From NCBI GenBank assembly GCA_003248805.1, contig QFQY01000024.1, positions 1-61,177 of the forward strand: 61,177 bases of DNA, written 5' to 3'. Source of the stretch: Chelatococcus sp. GTDB lineage: Bacteria > Pseudomonadota > Alphaproteobacteria > Rhizobiales > Beijerinckiaceae. The translations under genes were made by a program, and so were the position numbers. This document shows, in pieces, positions 34,669 through 43,241 of this stretch. Positions within the stretch are counted from its first letter, which is position 1, and each line of letters begins with the position of its first letter. The notes beneath the pieces were generated by a model. It made no database searches. It was not told where the DNA came from and was given only the letters and a program-made list of their open reading frames with translations.

Positions 34669-35769
34669 ATGCGGGTGATGATCGCCACCGATGCGTGGAG
34701 GCCGCAGATCAACGGGGTCGTGCGGTCGCTGGAGCGAATGGTGGCGGCCGGCCCCGATTTCGGCGTGACGGCGGGCGTGCTGACCCCGGAGGGGTTTCGG
34801 CAGATCGGCCTGCCGAGCTATCCCGACATCCGCCTCGCGCTGGCGACGCGGCGGGAGCTGTCGCGGCGGATCGACCAGTTCGCGCCGGACCATGTCCATA
34901 TCGCGACCGAGGGGCCGATCGGCTGGCTGACGCGGGCGATCTGCCTGGCGCAGAAGCGGCCCTTCACCACGAGCTATCACACCCGCTTCCCGCAATACGT
35001 TTCGGCGCGCTGGCCGATTCCCGAGAGCTGGAGCTACCGATTTCTGCGCCGCTTCCACGATCCGGCCGCGGCCGTGATGGTCTCCACGGCGACCGTCGAG
35101 GCGGAGCTCGCGGGTCGCGGCTTCCGCAACATCGTGCGCTGGGGACGGGGCGTCGATCTCGCCTTGTTCCATCCGCGCCGCGAGAGCGTGCTGGACCTGC
35201 CGCGCCCGATCTTCCTCAGCGTCGGGCGGGTCGCGGTCGAGAAGAATCTCGAGGCGTTCCTGTCGCTGCGGCTGCCCGGAACCAAGGTGGTGGTCGGAGA
35301 CGGCCCGGCCCGCGCCGACCTGATGCGCGCTTTCCCGGACACCGTCTTCCTCGGCTCGCGCGAGGGCGAGGAGCTGGCGTCGATCTATGCCTCGGCCGAC
35401 GTCTTCGTATTCCCGAGCCTGACGGACACGTTCGGCATCGTGCTGCTGGAGGCTGCCGCGAGCGGCGTGCCCGTCGCGGCGTTTCCGGTGCAGGGACCGG
35501 CCGACATCTTCGCGGGCGGCAGCGGCGCGGTGCTGAACGAGGATCTGCGCATGGCGGCGCTTCAGGCGTTGCGCGTGCCGCGGGAGGCCTGCCTCGATCT
35601 CGCCGCCGGCTATAGCTGGCAGGCCAGCGCCGCCCAGTTCTACGGCCATATCCGGCGGGTCGCGCAGCGCGAGGCGCCCCCGCCGCGGGCGGCGGCCGCG
35701 TCCGGCGTCACAGCCTTCGCGAGCGCGCGTGGCGCGGCAGGGCCGGCGCGGGAGCATCAGGCGGCTTGA
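34669..35769 (+). CDS. GT4-family glycosyltransferase
   Basis: A 366-residue retaining glycosyltransferase of the GT4 fold. The N-terminus MRVMIATDAWRPQINGVVRS is the usual opening for the MgtA/SqdX-like group, followed by VHIATEGPIGW and TSYHTRFPQY. The donor-binding E-x7-E region is SLTDTFGIVLLEAAASGVPV. Such enzymes attach mannose, glucose or sulfoquinovose to lipids. It follows the metallophosphoesterase with a two-base gap, so both act in one pathway, probably envelope glycolipid synthesis. The last 62 bp overlap, tail-to-tail, the antiporter gene on the other strand. The final 40 residues are Ala/Pro-rich and poorly conserved. Confidence 0.9.
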   Translation: MRVMIATDAWRPQINGVVRSLERMVAAGPDFGVTAGVLTPEGFRQIGLPSYPDIRLALATRRELSRRIDQFAPDHVHIATEGPIGWLTRAICLAQKRPFTTSYHTRFPQYVSARWPIPESWSYRFLRRFHDPAAAVMVSTATVEAELAGRGFRNIVRWGRGVDLALFHPRRESVLDLPRPIFLSVGRVAVEKNLEAFLSLRLPGTKVVVGDGPARADLMRAFPDTVFLGSREGEELASIYASADVFVFPSLTDTFGIVLLEAAASGVPVAAFPVQGPADIFAGGSGAVLNEDLRMAALQALRVPREACLDLAAGYSWQASAAQFYGHIRRVAQREAPPPRAAAASGVTAFASARGAAGPAREHQAA

Positions 35770-37498
35770 GCTGGGCGCGGAAACCGTCGCGCCGCTCATG
35801 GACGGAGGCGATGACGAGCCCCATCGGCACGCCGAGGCCGACCAGCGCCGCCTCCGAAAGCTGCAGGCTCGCCTCGATGGTTTCCGGCACCGCGTCGTTG
35901 ACGCCGAGCTCGTAGAGCCGGCGGGCATGCGTGGCGTCGCGGGCGCGGGCGACGATCACGAGATCGGGCCTCATGTGCCGGGCGACGCGCACGGTCTGCT
36001 CCACCGCCAGCGGATCGTCGATCGTCACGATCAGCGTCGTCGCCTCCTCCAGCCCGCACAGGCGCAGGAATTCCGGCCTCGTCGCGTCGCCGTAATAGGC
36101 GGGGCGCCCGGCCTGGCGGTGGCTCGCGACCAGCCTCGGGTCCATGTCGATCACGATATGCGGCTTGCGGTGCTCCTGAAGCATGGAGCCGACGAGCTGG
36201 CCGACGCGGCCGCCCCCGACGACGATCGCACGCGCCGTCCTGTCGTCGGGCGGCAGCACCCGCGCTTCCTCCGGAAGCTCGGCCGGCACGGTCAGCCGCA
36301 CGGAGAGCTTCCGCGCCAGCCGGGCCAGCAGCGGCAGCGCCACCATGGTCAGGGAGACGGCGGCGAGGACCAGGTTCGCCGGCTCGCGCTGGAGCAGCCC
36401 GGCGGCGACGGAGGCGTTCAGCAGCACGAAGGCGAACTCGCCGCCCGGCCCGACGAGGATCGCGGTTTCCTGCGCCGTGGCCCGCGACAGCCTGAAGACG
36501 CGCGCGAGGCCGAAGACGATCGCCGCCTTGACGGCAAACAGGCCGAAGGCGATGCCGAGGATGGCGAAGGGGCGTTGCGCGAGCTCGGCCGGGTTCACGC
36601 CCATGCCGACGGTCAGGAAGAAGACGCCGATCAGCAGCGACTTGAACGGGTCGATCGTGGCCTCGAGGGCGCGGCGATATTCGGTTTCGGCCAGCAGGAG
36701 GCCGGCGATGAAGGCGCCGAGGCCCATCGACAGGCCCGCCGCGGCCGCGATCATGCCCGTGCCCAGCGCCGTCAGCAGCGTCGCGGCCATGAAGCTCTCG
36801 GCGCTGCCGGACGAGGCGACGAGGCGGAACAGGGGCCTGAGCGCCAGCCGTCCGACGACGACGATCGTCGCGATGGCGACGAAGGCCTGCACGAAGGCCT
36901 GGGCGAGGCCGGCCAGCAGCGATCCGCCGCCGGGCTGCGTGCCGAGCACGCTGACCAGGAAGAGCAGCGGCACGACGGCGAGATCCTGGCAGAGCAGGAT
37001 CGCGAAGCTCGCGCGGCCCGCCGTCGTCGTCATGCGCTTTTTCGCCGAAAGCAGCTCGACGACCATGGCGGTCGAGGACAGGGCGAGGCCGGCGCCGATG
37101 ATGAGCGCCGCCGCCGCGGGCTGGCCGAGCGCGAAGGCCGCGGCGCCGATGACGACGGCCGACAGGGCGACCTGCGTCAGGCCCAGCCCGAAGACGAGGC
37201 GGCGCATCGTCAGGAGGCGCTCATAGGAGAGCTCCAGCCCGATGACGAAGAGCAGGAAGGCGACGCCGAGTTCCGCCGGGCCCGTCAGCGCCTCCGGACT
37301 CGAGACCGTGACGGTGCGCAGGAAGGGCACGGAAGCGGCGATGCCGCCGAGGCCGAACGGTCCGAGCAGGGCGCCGCAGGCGATGAAGGCGACGACCGAA
37401 TTGACCTTGAAGCTCTTGGCCAGAGGCACCACGACGCCAGCCGTCGCCAGGACGACGATCGCGTCGTGGTAGACCGACAGGTCGATCGATGCTGCCAA
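35708..37498 (-). CDS. CPA2 cation:proton antiporter with TrkA-N domain
   Basis: A 596-residue KefB/YbaL-type antiporter. About 12-13 membrane segments occupy residues 10-390 (PFGLGG, LGVAFLLFVIGLELSYERL, GAGLALSSTAMVVELL, GPGGEFAFVLLNA). A Rossmann-type TrkA-N/RCK domain follows from about residue 420 (AIVVGGGRVGQLVGSML). It exports potassium or sodium in exchange for protons. I propose the TTG at 37498, which has GAGGA seven bases upstream; a TTG at 37564 adds 22 non-hydrophobic residues. The 3' end overlaps the glycosyltransferase gene by 62 bp in opposite orientation. Confidence 0.9.
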   Translation of the reverse strand: MAASIDLSVYHDAIVVLATAGVVVPLAKSFKVNSVVAFIACGALLGPFGLGGIAASVPFLRTVTVSSPEALTGPAELGVAFLLFVIGLELSYERLLTMRRLVFGLGLTQVALSAVVIGAAAFALGQPAAAALIIGAGLALSSTAMVVELLSAKKRMTTTAGRASFAILLCQDLAVVPLLFLVSVLGTQPGGGSLLAGLAQAFVQAFVAIATIVVVGRLALRPLFRLVASSGSAESFMAATLLTALGTGMIAAAAGLSMGLGAFIAGLLLAETEYRRALEATIDPFKSLLIGVFFLTVGMGVNPAELAQRPFAILGIAFGLFAVKAAIVFGLARVFRLSRATAQETAILVGPGGEFAFVLLNASVAAGLLQREPANLVLAAVSLTMVALPLLARLARKLSVRLTVPAELPEEARVLPPDDRTARAIVVGGGRVGQLVGSMLQEHRKPHIVIDMDPRLVASHRQAGRPAYYGDATRPEFLRLCGLEEATTLIVTIDDPLAVEQTVRVARHMRPDLVIVARARDATHARRLYELGVNDAVPETIEASLQLSEAALVGLGVPMGLVIASVHERRDGFRAQLKPPDAPAPALPRHARSRRL

Positions 37499-37709
37499 GG
37501 CGGGGTCCTCGGGAATCGGTGGTGGGAGTGCCGCGAGACCTTGCTGCCGCGGCCCCCCCAACACAACCGCAAAGGCGTGAACGGCGGATCAATTCTCCTT
37601 TCGCGCCGCCGGTTTAGACGCGGCGCCTGAGACGCCGATTCACGCAGGGCGCGGTTGCGGCGCCGGCGCGTCCTGCGATAGCGTCCTGCGACATCCCGAA
37701 AGGTCGTGC

Positions 37710-38555
37710 ATGCGCTTCACCGGCACCGAGAGCTACGTCGCCACCGAGGACCTCACGGTCGCGGTCAACGCCGCGATCCGGTTGGAGCGACCGCTCCTGG
37801 TCAAGGGCGAGCCCGGAACCGGCAAGACGGTGCTGGCCGAGGAGATCGCCGCCGCGCTGAAGGCGCCGCTGATCACCTGGCACATCAAGTCGACGACCAA
37901 GGCCCAGCAGGGACTCTACGAATACGACGCCGTCAGCCGCCTGCGCGACAGCCAGCTCGGCGACCCGCGCGTCTCCGACATCGCCAACTACATCAAGCGC
38001 GGCAAGCTCTGGGAGGCGTTCGCCTCGGCCGAGCGGCCCGTGCTGCTGATCGACGAGATCGACAAGGCCGATATCGAGTTCCCGAACGATCTGCTGCTCG
38101 AGCTCGACCGGATGGAGTTCCATGTCTACGAGACCGGCGAGACGGTGAAGGCGGCCCGGCGGCCCGTGATGATCATCACCTCCAACAACGAGAAGGAGCT
38201 GCCGGACGCCTTCCTGCGGCGCTGCTTCTTCCACTACATCCGCTTTCCGGATGCGCAGACCATGCAGGCGATCGTCGAGGTGCATTTCCCCGGCATCAAG
38301 AAGCGGCTGATGGAGGAGGCGCTGCGGCTCTTCTTCGAGGTCCGCGAGGTTCCCGGCATCAAGAAGAAGCCCTCGACCTCGGAGCTGCTCGACTGGCTGA
38401 AGCTGCTCGTGGCGGAGGATATCGGCCCCGAGGTGCTGCGCGAGCGCGACCCGCGCAAGCTGATCCCGCCGCTGCACGGCGCCCTGCTCAAGAACGAGCA
38501 GGACGTTTCGCTGTTCGAGAAGCTGGCGTTCATGGCGCGGCGCGAGGCGCGCTGA
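37710..38555 (+). CDS. MoxR-family AAA+ ATPase
   Basis: A 281-residue AAA+ protein. Walker A is GEPGTGKT (residues 33-40), Walker B is VLLIDEIDKAD near 110-120, and a sensor 1 region ITSNNEKELPDAFLRRC follows. MoxR ATPases act as chaperones that insert metal cofactors or mature enzymes, usually with a VWA-domain partner (CoxE type). No VWA gene lies next to it here. The downstream gene is convergent and overlaps its last 26 bp. One possible client is the CoxL-like molybdoenzyme 8.5 kb away, but that is only inference. Confidence 0.92.
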   Translation: MRFTGTESYVATEDLTVAVNAAIRLERPLLVKGEPGTGKTVLAEEIAAALKAPLITWHIKSTTKAQQGLYEYDAVSRLRDSQLGDPRVSDIANYIKRGKLWEAFASAERPVLLIDEIDKADIEFPNDLLLELDRMEFHVYETGETVKAARRPVMIITSNNEKELPDAFLRRCFFHYIRFPDAQTMQAIVEVHFPGIKKRLMEEALRLFFEVREVPGIKKKPSTSELLDWLKLLVAEDIGPEVLRERDPRKLIPPLHGALLKNEQDVSLFEKLAFMARREAR

Positions 38556-39162
38556 CGGCCTCGGTCGGGATCGCGTCGCAGGGCGGGATCGCGGTCGCAA
38601 GGTCGATCTTGGGATCGACCTTGCGGACCGCCTCGCGCAGGTCGAAGTCCCGCATCAGCAGGACGTAGTCCTCCGTTTCGGTGGTCTTGAGATAGCTCGT
38701 CATCGGGATCGGCCTGCCGCTGAGGTCTCCCGTGCGGCAGGCCTTGTCGGCGGAGAGGGACAAGCTGCCGCGATTGCCGCTCTGGCCCGCTCCGAGCAGC
38801 ATCTCGTCCCGGAAGGCGCTGAGCCGCGCGACGTCCGCCGCGCCGAGACGGAACACCGTCAGCCGCCGCCCCGGGGAGACCATCACCGGCAGCGCGGCGA
38901 GCTCGTTGGCGTCGCGCACCTCCTCCAGCACGGCCTTGCGCTCATGGCGCCCGCCCTCCTTGGGCTCCACCACGATCGTCATCGTCACGCCCCCCGGCAG
39001 CGGACGGATATCGGCCGGCAGGCTGAGGCTGGCGCGCAGATCCGCGAGCCTGGTCGTGCGGATATCGATCCTGGACAGCTTCGGCAGAGAGGTGAGCGGA
39101 ACGTGGCCGCAGGCGCCGGCCAGGCCGGCCGCGACCAGAAGGGCAATCAAGGCAGGGCGCAT
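38530..39162 (-). CDS. Hypothetical exported protein, possible lipoprotein
   Basis: A 210-residue protein that I do not recognise. The N-terminus MRPALIALLVAAGLAGACGH looks like a signal sequence ending in a lipobox-like LAGAC, though alanine at the -3 position is unusual. The mature part has mixed alpha/beta character with a strand-rich middle (GGVTMTIVVEPKEGG; LTVFRLGAADVARL) and two more cysteines near the end (DKACRTG, IPPCDAIP). The start at 39162 has GGAAA upstream. Its 3' end overlaps the moxR 3' end by 26 bp. It is divergent from the DUF2975 gene across an unusually AT-rich spacer (39163-39246). Confidence 0.75.
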   Translation of the reverse strand: MRPALIALLVAAGLAGACGHVPLTSLPKLSRIDIRTTRLADLRASLSLPADIRPLPGGVTMTIVVEPKEGGRHERKAVLEEVRDANELAALPVMVSPGRRLTVFRLGAADVARLSAFRDEMLLGAGQSGNRGSLSLSADKACRTGDLSGRPIPMTSYLKTTETEDYVLLMRDFDLREAVRKVDPKIDLATAIPPCDAIPTEAVSAPRAAP

Positions 39163-39246
39163 CTCGGGTTTCCAGTTTCGAAAATGGGTCTGTACTTTTA
39201 GAAATTCATCTTTTAGTTTAATTTTGTCAATCAAGGAGTGAATGTG

Positions 39247-39810
39247 ATGACGCTTGCAACGGAAGTGGACGGACGCTCGGGCCTCGACCGGCTTCGGCGA
39301 GTGAGCGCGATCGCGCGGGGGCTCGGCTATCTGGCGGCGGCGCTGACGGTCGTCGGCATGGTGTGGTTGTGGCGCGATCCCGAGAACCTCGCGGCCCATG
39401 CGCGCGGCACCATCGGCATCACCGGCGCCGTGTTCGCGCCATCGGCTCGCGGCTACTGGGCGGCGCTGGCGCTGGGGACGATCCCCGCCGGCCTGTTCAT
39501 CGCCGCCATGCTCAGCCTCGCCGGCCTGTTCGGACGCTTCGGGCAGGGGCGCGTGATGGAACGCGACAATGCGCTCCGGCTCGGCCGGATCGGCTGGCTC
39601 TTCGTGGCGCTCGGCCTGAGCGGACCGATTGCGCGCGCCCTGCAGAGCGTTGCGTTGACCTTCGACAATCCCCCCGGGCAGGGGCAGCTCGCGATTGCGC
39701 TCGACACCGGAAGCTTCGGAGCCCTGGCGGCCGGCGTGGCCTTCGTCGGCCTCGGCATCGTTTTCCAGGAGGCGGTCCGGCTCTCGGACGAGAATCAGAG
39801 TTTCGTGTAG
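39247..39810 (+). CDS. DUF2975 membrane protein
   Basis: A 187-residue membrane protein with four hydrophobic segments (near residues 28-45, 75-100, 120-140 and 158-175) and a conserved cytoplasmic piece GRFGQGRVMERDNALRLGRIGW, which fits DUF2975. The ATG at 39247 has AAGGAG eight bases upstream; a GTG at 39238 is less likely because it overlaps that Shine-Dalgarno. The next gene, a small XRE regulator, begins nine bases after the stop. DUF2975-XRE pairs recur in many bacteria with unknown role, and the regulator may control the pair or respond to the membrane protein. Confidence 0.85.
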   Translation: MTLATEVDGRSGLDRLRRVSAIARGLGYLAAALTVVGMVWLWRDPENLAAHARGTIGITGAVFAPSARGYWAALALGTIPAGLFIAAMLSLAGLFGRFGQGRVMERDNALRLGRIGWLFVALGLSGPIARALQSVALTFDNPPGQGQLAIALDTGSFGALAAGVAFVGLGIVFQEAVRLSDENQSFV

Positions 39811-39819
39811 GACGGGCGG

Positions 39820-40056
39820 ATGCCGATCGTCGTCGAACTCGATGTCATGCTGGCGCGCCGCAAGATGCGCTCCAAGGAACTCGCCCAGCGCATCGGTCTG
39901 ACCGAGCAGCAGGTGTCGCAGTTGAAATCCGGCAAGGTGCGCGGCATGCGCTTCGACACGCTGACGCGCATCTGCATGGTGCTCGACTGCCAGCCGGGCG
40001 ACCTGCTGCGCTACGAAGCGGGCGAGGAGACCGAGGCCGACGCTTCGGAGGACTGA
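39820..40056 (+). CDS. Small XRE/Cro-type regulator (YozG-like)
   Basis: A 78-residue protein that is almost only a helix-turn-helix: MPIVVELDVMLARRKMRSKE, then ELAQRIGLTEQQVSQLKSGK and FDTLTRICMVLDCQPGDLL. This is the YozG-type DNA-binding protein regularly encoded after a DUF2975 gene. The C-terminal 15 residues are acidic. The ATG at 39820 lies nine bases after the DUF2975 stop. The AT-rich segment before the DUF2975 gene is the likely operator region, though I see no clear palindrome there. Confidence 0.9.
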   Translation: MPIVVELDVMLARRKMRSKELAQRIGLTEQQVSQLKSGKVRGMRFDTLTRICMVLDCQPGDLLRYEAGEETEADASED

Positions 40057-40130
40057 GAGGCGCCGTGCTGCAGGGGGCTCTCCGTCGCTCTCCTCTCGCA
40101 AAATCCGGTGCGCGTGGTTAGATGGCCTCC

Positions 40131-40658
40131 ATGCGACGTCTCATGCTGCTCCGCCACGCCAAGTCCAACTGGCCCGCCGGCATGGCCGATCGCGAGCGGC
40201 CGCTCTCCGAGCGCGGCCGCGAGACGGCCCCCGCGATGGGCGCCTATCTCGCCGACGAGGATCTGCTGCCCGACCTCGTGCTGGTCTCCCCGGCGCGACG
40301 GACCGTCGAGACCTGGGAGCTGATCGCGCCAATGCTGCCGCAGAGGCCGCCGCATCGCTACGAGCCGCGCATCTACGAGGCGCCGGTCCGCCGCCTGCTC
40401 GAGGTCGTGCAGGAGACCGAGGGCGATGTCGCCACGCTGATGCTGGTCGGGCACAATCCCGGCTGCGAGGAACTCGCCGCGCTGCTGAGCGCGGAGGGCG
40501 AGGGCTCGGCGCTGAAGCGCATGGCCGCGAAATACCCGACGGCGGGCCTGGCGGTCATCGATCTCGCCGTTTCCGACTGGCGCGACGCGGCGCCGCGAAC
40601 CGGCCGGCTCGCGCGCTTCGTGACGCCGGCTACCCTCGGCGAGGGGCCGGATACGTGA
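40131..40658 (+). CDS. SixA-like histidine phosphatase
   Basis: A 175-residue branch of the histidine phosphatase superfamily. The phosphohistidine motif is RHAKSNW near the N-terminus, with SPARRTVETWE as the second Arg site and LMLVGHNPGCEEL carrying the second His. SixA proteins dephosphorylate phosphohistidine domains; the rhizobial members are often only annotated as phosphoglycerate mutase-like. I used the ATG at 40131 (MRRLMLLRHA), which places the catalytic loop as in SixA; an ATG at 40122 would add three residues. It is 22 bp upstream of ycjX and may be co-transcribed with it. Confidence 0.88.
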   Translation: MRRLMLLRHAKSNWPAGMADRERPLSERGRETAPAMGAYLADEDLLPDLVLVSPARRTVETWELIAPMLPQRPPHRYEPRIYEAPVRRLLEVVQETEGDVATLMLVGHNPGCEELAALLSAEGEGSALKRMAAKYPTAGLAVIDLAVSDWRDAAPRTGRLARFVTPATLGEGPDT

Positions 40659-40680
40659 GCCCTGCCGCGAGTTCCGCCGC

Positions 40681-42126
40681 GTGAGCGACACCAGCTATCT
40701 CGACACGGCCCGAAACGCGGCGCTCGCCTTCGGCGACAGCGTGCTCGGCCTGGCGCGCCCGCGGCTGAGGCTCGGGGTCACCGGCCTGGCGCGCTCCGGC
40801 AAGACGGTCTTCACCACCGCGCTCGTCCAGAATCTGGTGGAGGCGGCGAAGCTTCCCGTGCTGAAGGCGGCCGCCGATGGGCGCATCGCGCGGGCGCGCC
40901 TCGTTCCCCAGCCGGATCCGGACGTGCCGCGCTTTCCCTACGAGGCGCACCGGGCCGCACTGGCGGGCGAGGATCGGCGCTGGCCCGAATCGACGCGGCG
41001 CATCTCGGAGCTCAGGGTCGAGATCGACTACGAGCGTGCGAGCGGCTGGTTCAAGGGGCCGGCGACGCTCACCCTCGACATCGTCGACTATCCCGGCGAA
41101 TGGCTGCTCGACCTCGCCTTGCTCGGTCAGGACTACAGGACGTGGTCGGCGCAGGCCGTCGGCGATGCGCGCAAGCCCCATCGCCGCGAGGCGGCCGCGC
41201 CCTGGCTCGCCGATCTGGCCACGCGCGATCCCTTCGGCCCGGCGGACGAGATGGAGGCCGAGGCGGCGAGCGATCTGTTCAAGGCCTATCTCGGGCGGCT
41301 GCGGGCCGATCCCGAGGCGGTGGCGGTGACGCCGCCCGGCCGCTTCCTGATGCCGGGCGATCTCGAGGGCTCGCCGGCGCTGACCTTCGCGCCGCTCGAT
41401 CTCGGCCACGACCGGGACCCGCAGCCCGGCACGCTGGCCGGCCTGATGGCGGAGCGCTTCGAGGCCTATAAGCGCGTCGTGGTCACGCCTTTCTTCCGCG
41501 ACCACTTCGCCCGGCTCGACCGGCAGATCGTTCTCGTCGACGTGCTGGCGGCGCTCGATGCGGGGGCGCCCGCGCTCGCCGATCTGGAGACGGCGCTGGG
41601 GCAGGCGCTCGCGGCGTTCCAGGTCGGGCGCAATTCGTTCCTGTCGAGCCTGTTCGCGCCGCGCATCGACCGCGTGCTGTTCGCCGCGACCAAGGCCGAC
41701 CATATCCATCACATGAGCCATGACCGGCTCGCCGCCGTGATGTCGCATCTGGTGACGCGCGCGGCGGCCCGGGCGCGGGGGGCCGGGGCGCAGGTCGAGG
41801 CGATGGCGATCGCGGCTGTCAGGGCGACGCGCGAGGTGCGTATCCGCGAGGGCCGCGAGGACCTGCCGGCGATCGCGGGCGTCCCCGAAGCGGGCGAGAC
41901 CGTGGACGGCGAGATGTTCGACGGCCTCGCCGAGGCGGCGGTGTTTCCGGGCGAATTGCCGGAACGCCCGGAGGCGGTGTTCGATCCGGCGGCGCGCTGG
42001 CAGATCCGGGCGCCGCGCTTCCGGCCGCCGCTCGTCTCGCCCGATGCGGGCGGGCGCCTGCGGCCCCCGCCGCAGATCCGCCTCGACCGGGCGCTCGAAT
42101 TCCTGATCGGCGACAGGCTTGCGTGA
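40681..42126 (+). CDS. ycjX: YcjX-family GTP-binding protein
   Basis: A 481-residue protein of the YcjX/DUF463 family. The P-loop is GLARSGKT at residues 35-42, with LDIVDYPGEWLLDL serving as the Walker B/switch region and the family phrase LGQDYRTWS just after it. The structurally studied homologue is a dynamin-like or Ras-like GTPase linked to stress. In E. coli ycjX and ycjF lie in the phage-shock regulon. It starts with GTG at 40681, and its stop lies 14 bases before the ycjF-like ATG, so the two are one unit. Confidence 0.93.
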   Translation: MSDTSYLDTARNAALAFGDSVLGLARPRLRLGVTGLARSGKTVFTTALVQNLVEAAKLPVLKAAADGRIARARLVPQPDPDVPRFPYEAHRAALAGEDRRWPESTRRISELRVEIDYERASGWFKGPATLTLDIVDYPGEWLLDLALLGQDYRTWSAQAVGDARKPHRREAAAPWLADLATRDPFGPADEMEAEAASDLFKAYLGRLRADPEAVAVTPPGRFLMPGDLEGSPALTFAPLDLGHDRDPQPGTLAGLMAERFEAYKRVVVTPFFRDHFARLDRQIVLVDVLAALDAGAPALADLETALGQALAAFQVGRNSFLSSLFAPRIDRVLFAATKADHIHHMSHDRLAAVMSHLVTRAAARARGAGAQVEAMAIAAVRATREVRIREGREDLPAIAGVPEAGETVDGEMFDGLAEAAVFPGELPERPEAVFDPAARWQIRAPRFRPPLVSPDAGGRLRPPPQIRLDRALEFLIGDRLA

Positions 42127-42139
42127 GGGAGGACAGGCC

Positions 42140-43126
42140 ATGAGCAAGGCTCCGCGCGCGGTGAAGCTCGGCGGACCGGAGGCAGAGGCGGCCTCGGTCG
42201 GCGACGTCTCGATCCTGCCGGAGAGTGAGCCGCTCGACGTCGCGTCGCCGGTCGTCGTGCCGGCGGCGAAGCGCTTTTCCTGGGGGACGCTCTTCGTCTC
42301 CGCGCTCGGTGCCTTCCTCGCCCTGTCCTTCGGCGTCTGGGCCGAGAGGACGATCGCCGATCTGATGACCCAGAGCCCGGTGCTGGGCTATGCGGCGCTC
42401 GCCTGTGCGGCGGTGGCGCTGCTCGCGCTCGCCGTGATGCTGGCACGGGTGCTGCGCGACATCCTGCGCGAGCGCAAGGTCGAGGGCCTGCGGTCGCGGG
42501 CCGGCGAGGCGCTGGCCTCCGGCAGCGCGGATGCGGCGAAGGCGGTCGCGGCAGAACTAAGCGGGCTCTATGCCTCCCGGCCCCAGACCGCGACGGGGCG
42601 GGCGGCCCTGGCCGAGGCGCTGCCCGATCTCTTCGCGGCGCGCGACGTGCTCACCGTCGCCGAGCGCAGCCTGATGACGCCGCTCGACGCGTTGGCCCAG
42701 GCGCAGATCGCGCAGGCGGCGCGGCGGGTCTCGCTGGTCACGGCCGTCAGTCCCCGCGCGCTCGTCGACATCGTCTTCGTGCTGGTCGCCTGCGCCCGGC
42801 TGCTGCGCGCCATCGCGGGCATCTATGCCGGGCGGCCCGGCACGCTCGGCCTGATCCGGCTCGGCCGGCAGGTGCTCGGGCATCTCGTCGTCACCGGCGG
42901 CATCGCGGCCGGCGACGCGGTGCTCCAGCAGGTCGTCGGGCAGGGGCTCGCCGCGCGGCTTTCCGCGAAGCTCGGCGAAGGCGTGCTCAACGGCCTGCTG
43001 ACGGCACGCATCGGGCTGGCGGCGCTCGCGGTCTGCCGGCCGCTGCCCTTCGTCGAGACGGAGCCGCCCTCGCTGTCCGACGTGGCGGGCGACCTCGTCT
43101 CCTGGCGCGGCGGCGCGGACAGCTGA
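42140..43126 (+). CDS. ycjF: YcjF-family membrane protein (TIGR01620)
   Basis: A 328-residue protein. An N-terminal cytoplasmic stretch is followed by two membrane segments near residues 50-72 and 82-105, then a helical DUF697 region with further hydrophobic helices (VDIVFVLVACARLLRAIAGI). It matches the YcjF partner of YcjX. The ATG at 42140 has GAGGGAGGA upstream; the in-frame codon at 42119 overlaps the ycjX end and is unlikely. The pair probably senses or counters membrane stress, as inferred from the phage-shock context in enterobacteria. It ends 15 bp before the palindrome that precedes flgE. Confidence 0.9.
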   Translation: MSKAPRAVKLGGPEAEAASVGDVSILPESEPLDVASPVVVPAAKRFSWGTLFVSALGAFLALSFGVWAERTIADLMTQSPVLGYAALACAAVALLALAVMLARVLRDILRERKVEGLRSRAGEALASGSADAAKAVAAELSGLYASRPQTATGRAALAEALPDLFAARDVLTVAERSLMTPLDALAQAQIAQAARRVSLVTAVSPRALVDIVFVLVACARLLRAIAGIYAGRPGTLGLIRLGRQVLGHLVVTGGIAAGDAVLQQVVGQGLAARLSAKLGEGVLNGLLTARIGLAALAVCRPLPFVETEPPSLSDVAGDLVSWRGGADS

Positions 43127-43140
43127 CGGGCCGAAGCGGC

Positions 43141-43159
43141 CCCGGCAGATTCTGCCGGG
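43141..43159. promoter_or_regulatory. Perfect palindrome upstream of flgE (candidate FlbD site)
   Basis: CCCGGCAGATTCTGCCGGG is a perfect inverted repeat with 9-bp arms around one base. A near copy (CCGGCAGTTTCTGCCGG) lies upstream of flgI/fliX at 55974-55990. A degenerate minus-strand relative (CGGGCAGTTTCGGC) is at about 43164-43177. It lies about 93 bp upstream of the sigma-54 element of flgE, a normal position for an enhancer bound by a sigma-54 activator such as FlbD. Confidence 0.7.
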
Positions 43160-43241
43160 GGGAGCCGAAACTGCCCGGTCGGTCCTGCCAGAACAGCAAT
43201 CGTTAACGATCCAAGTTCCTGAAAACAATCACGGTCCGGCG

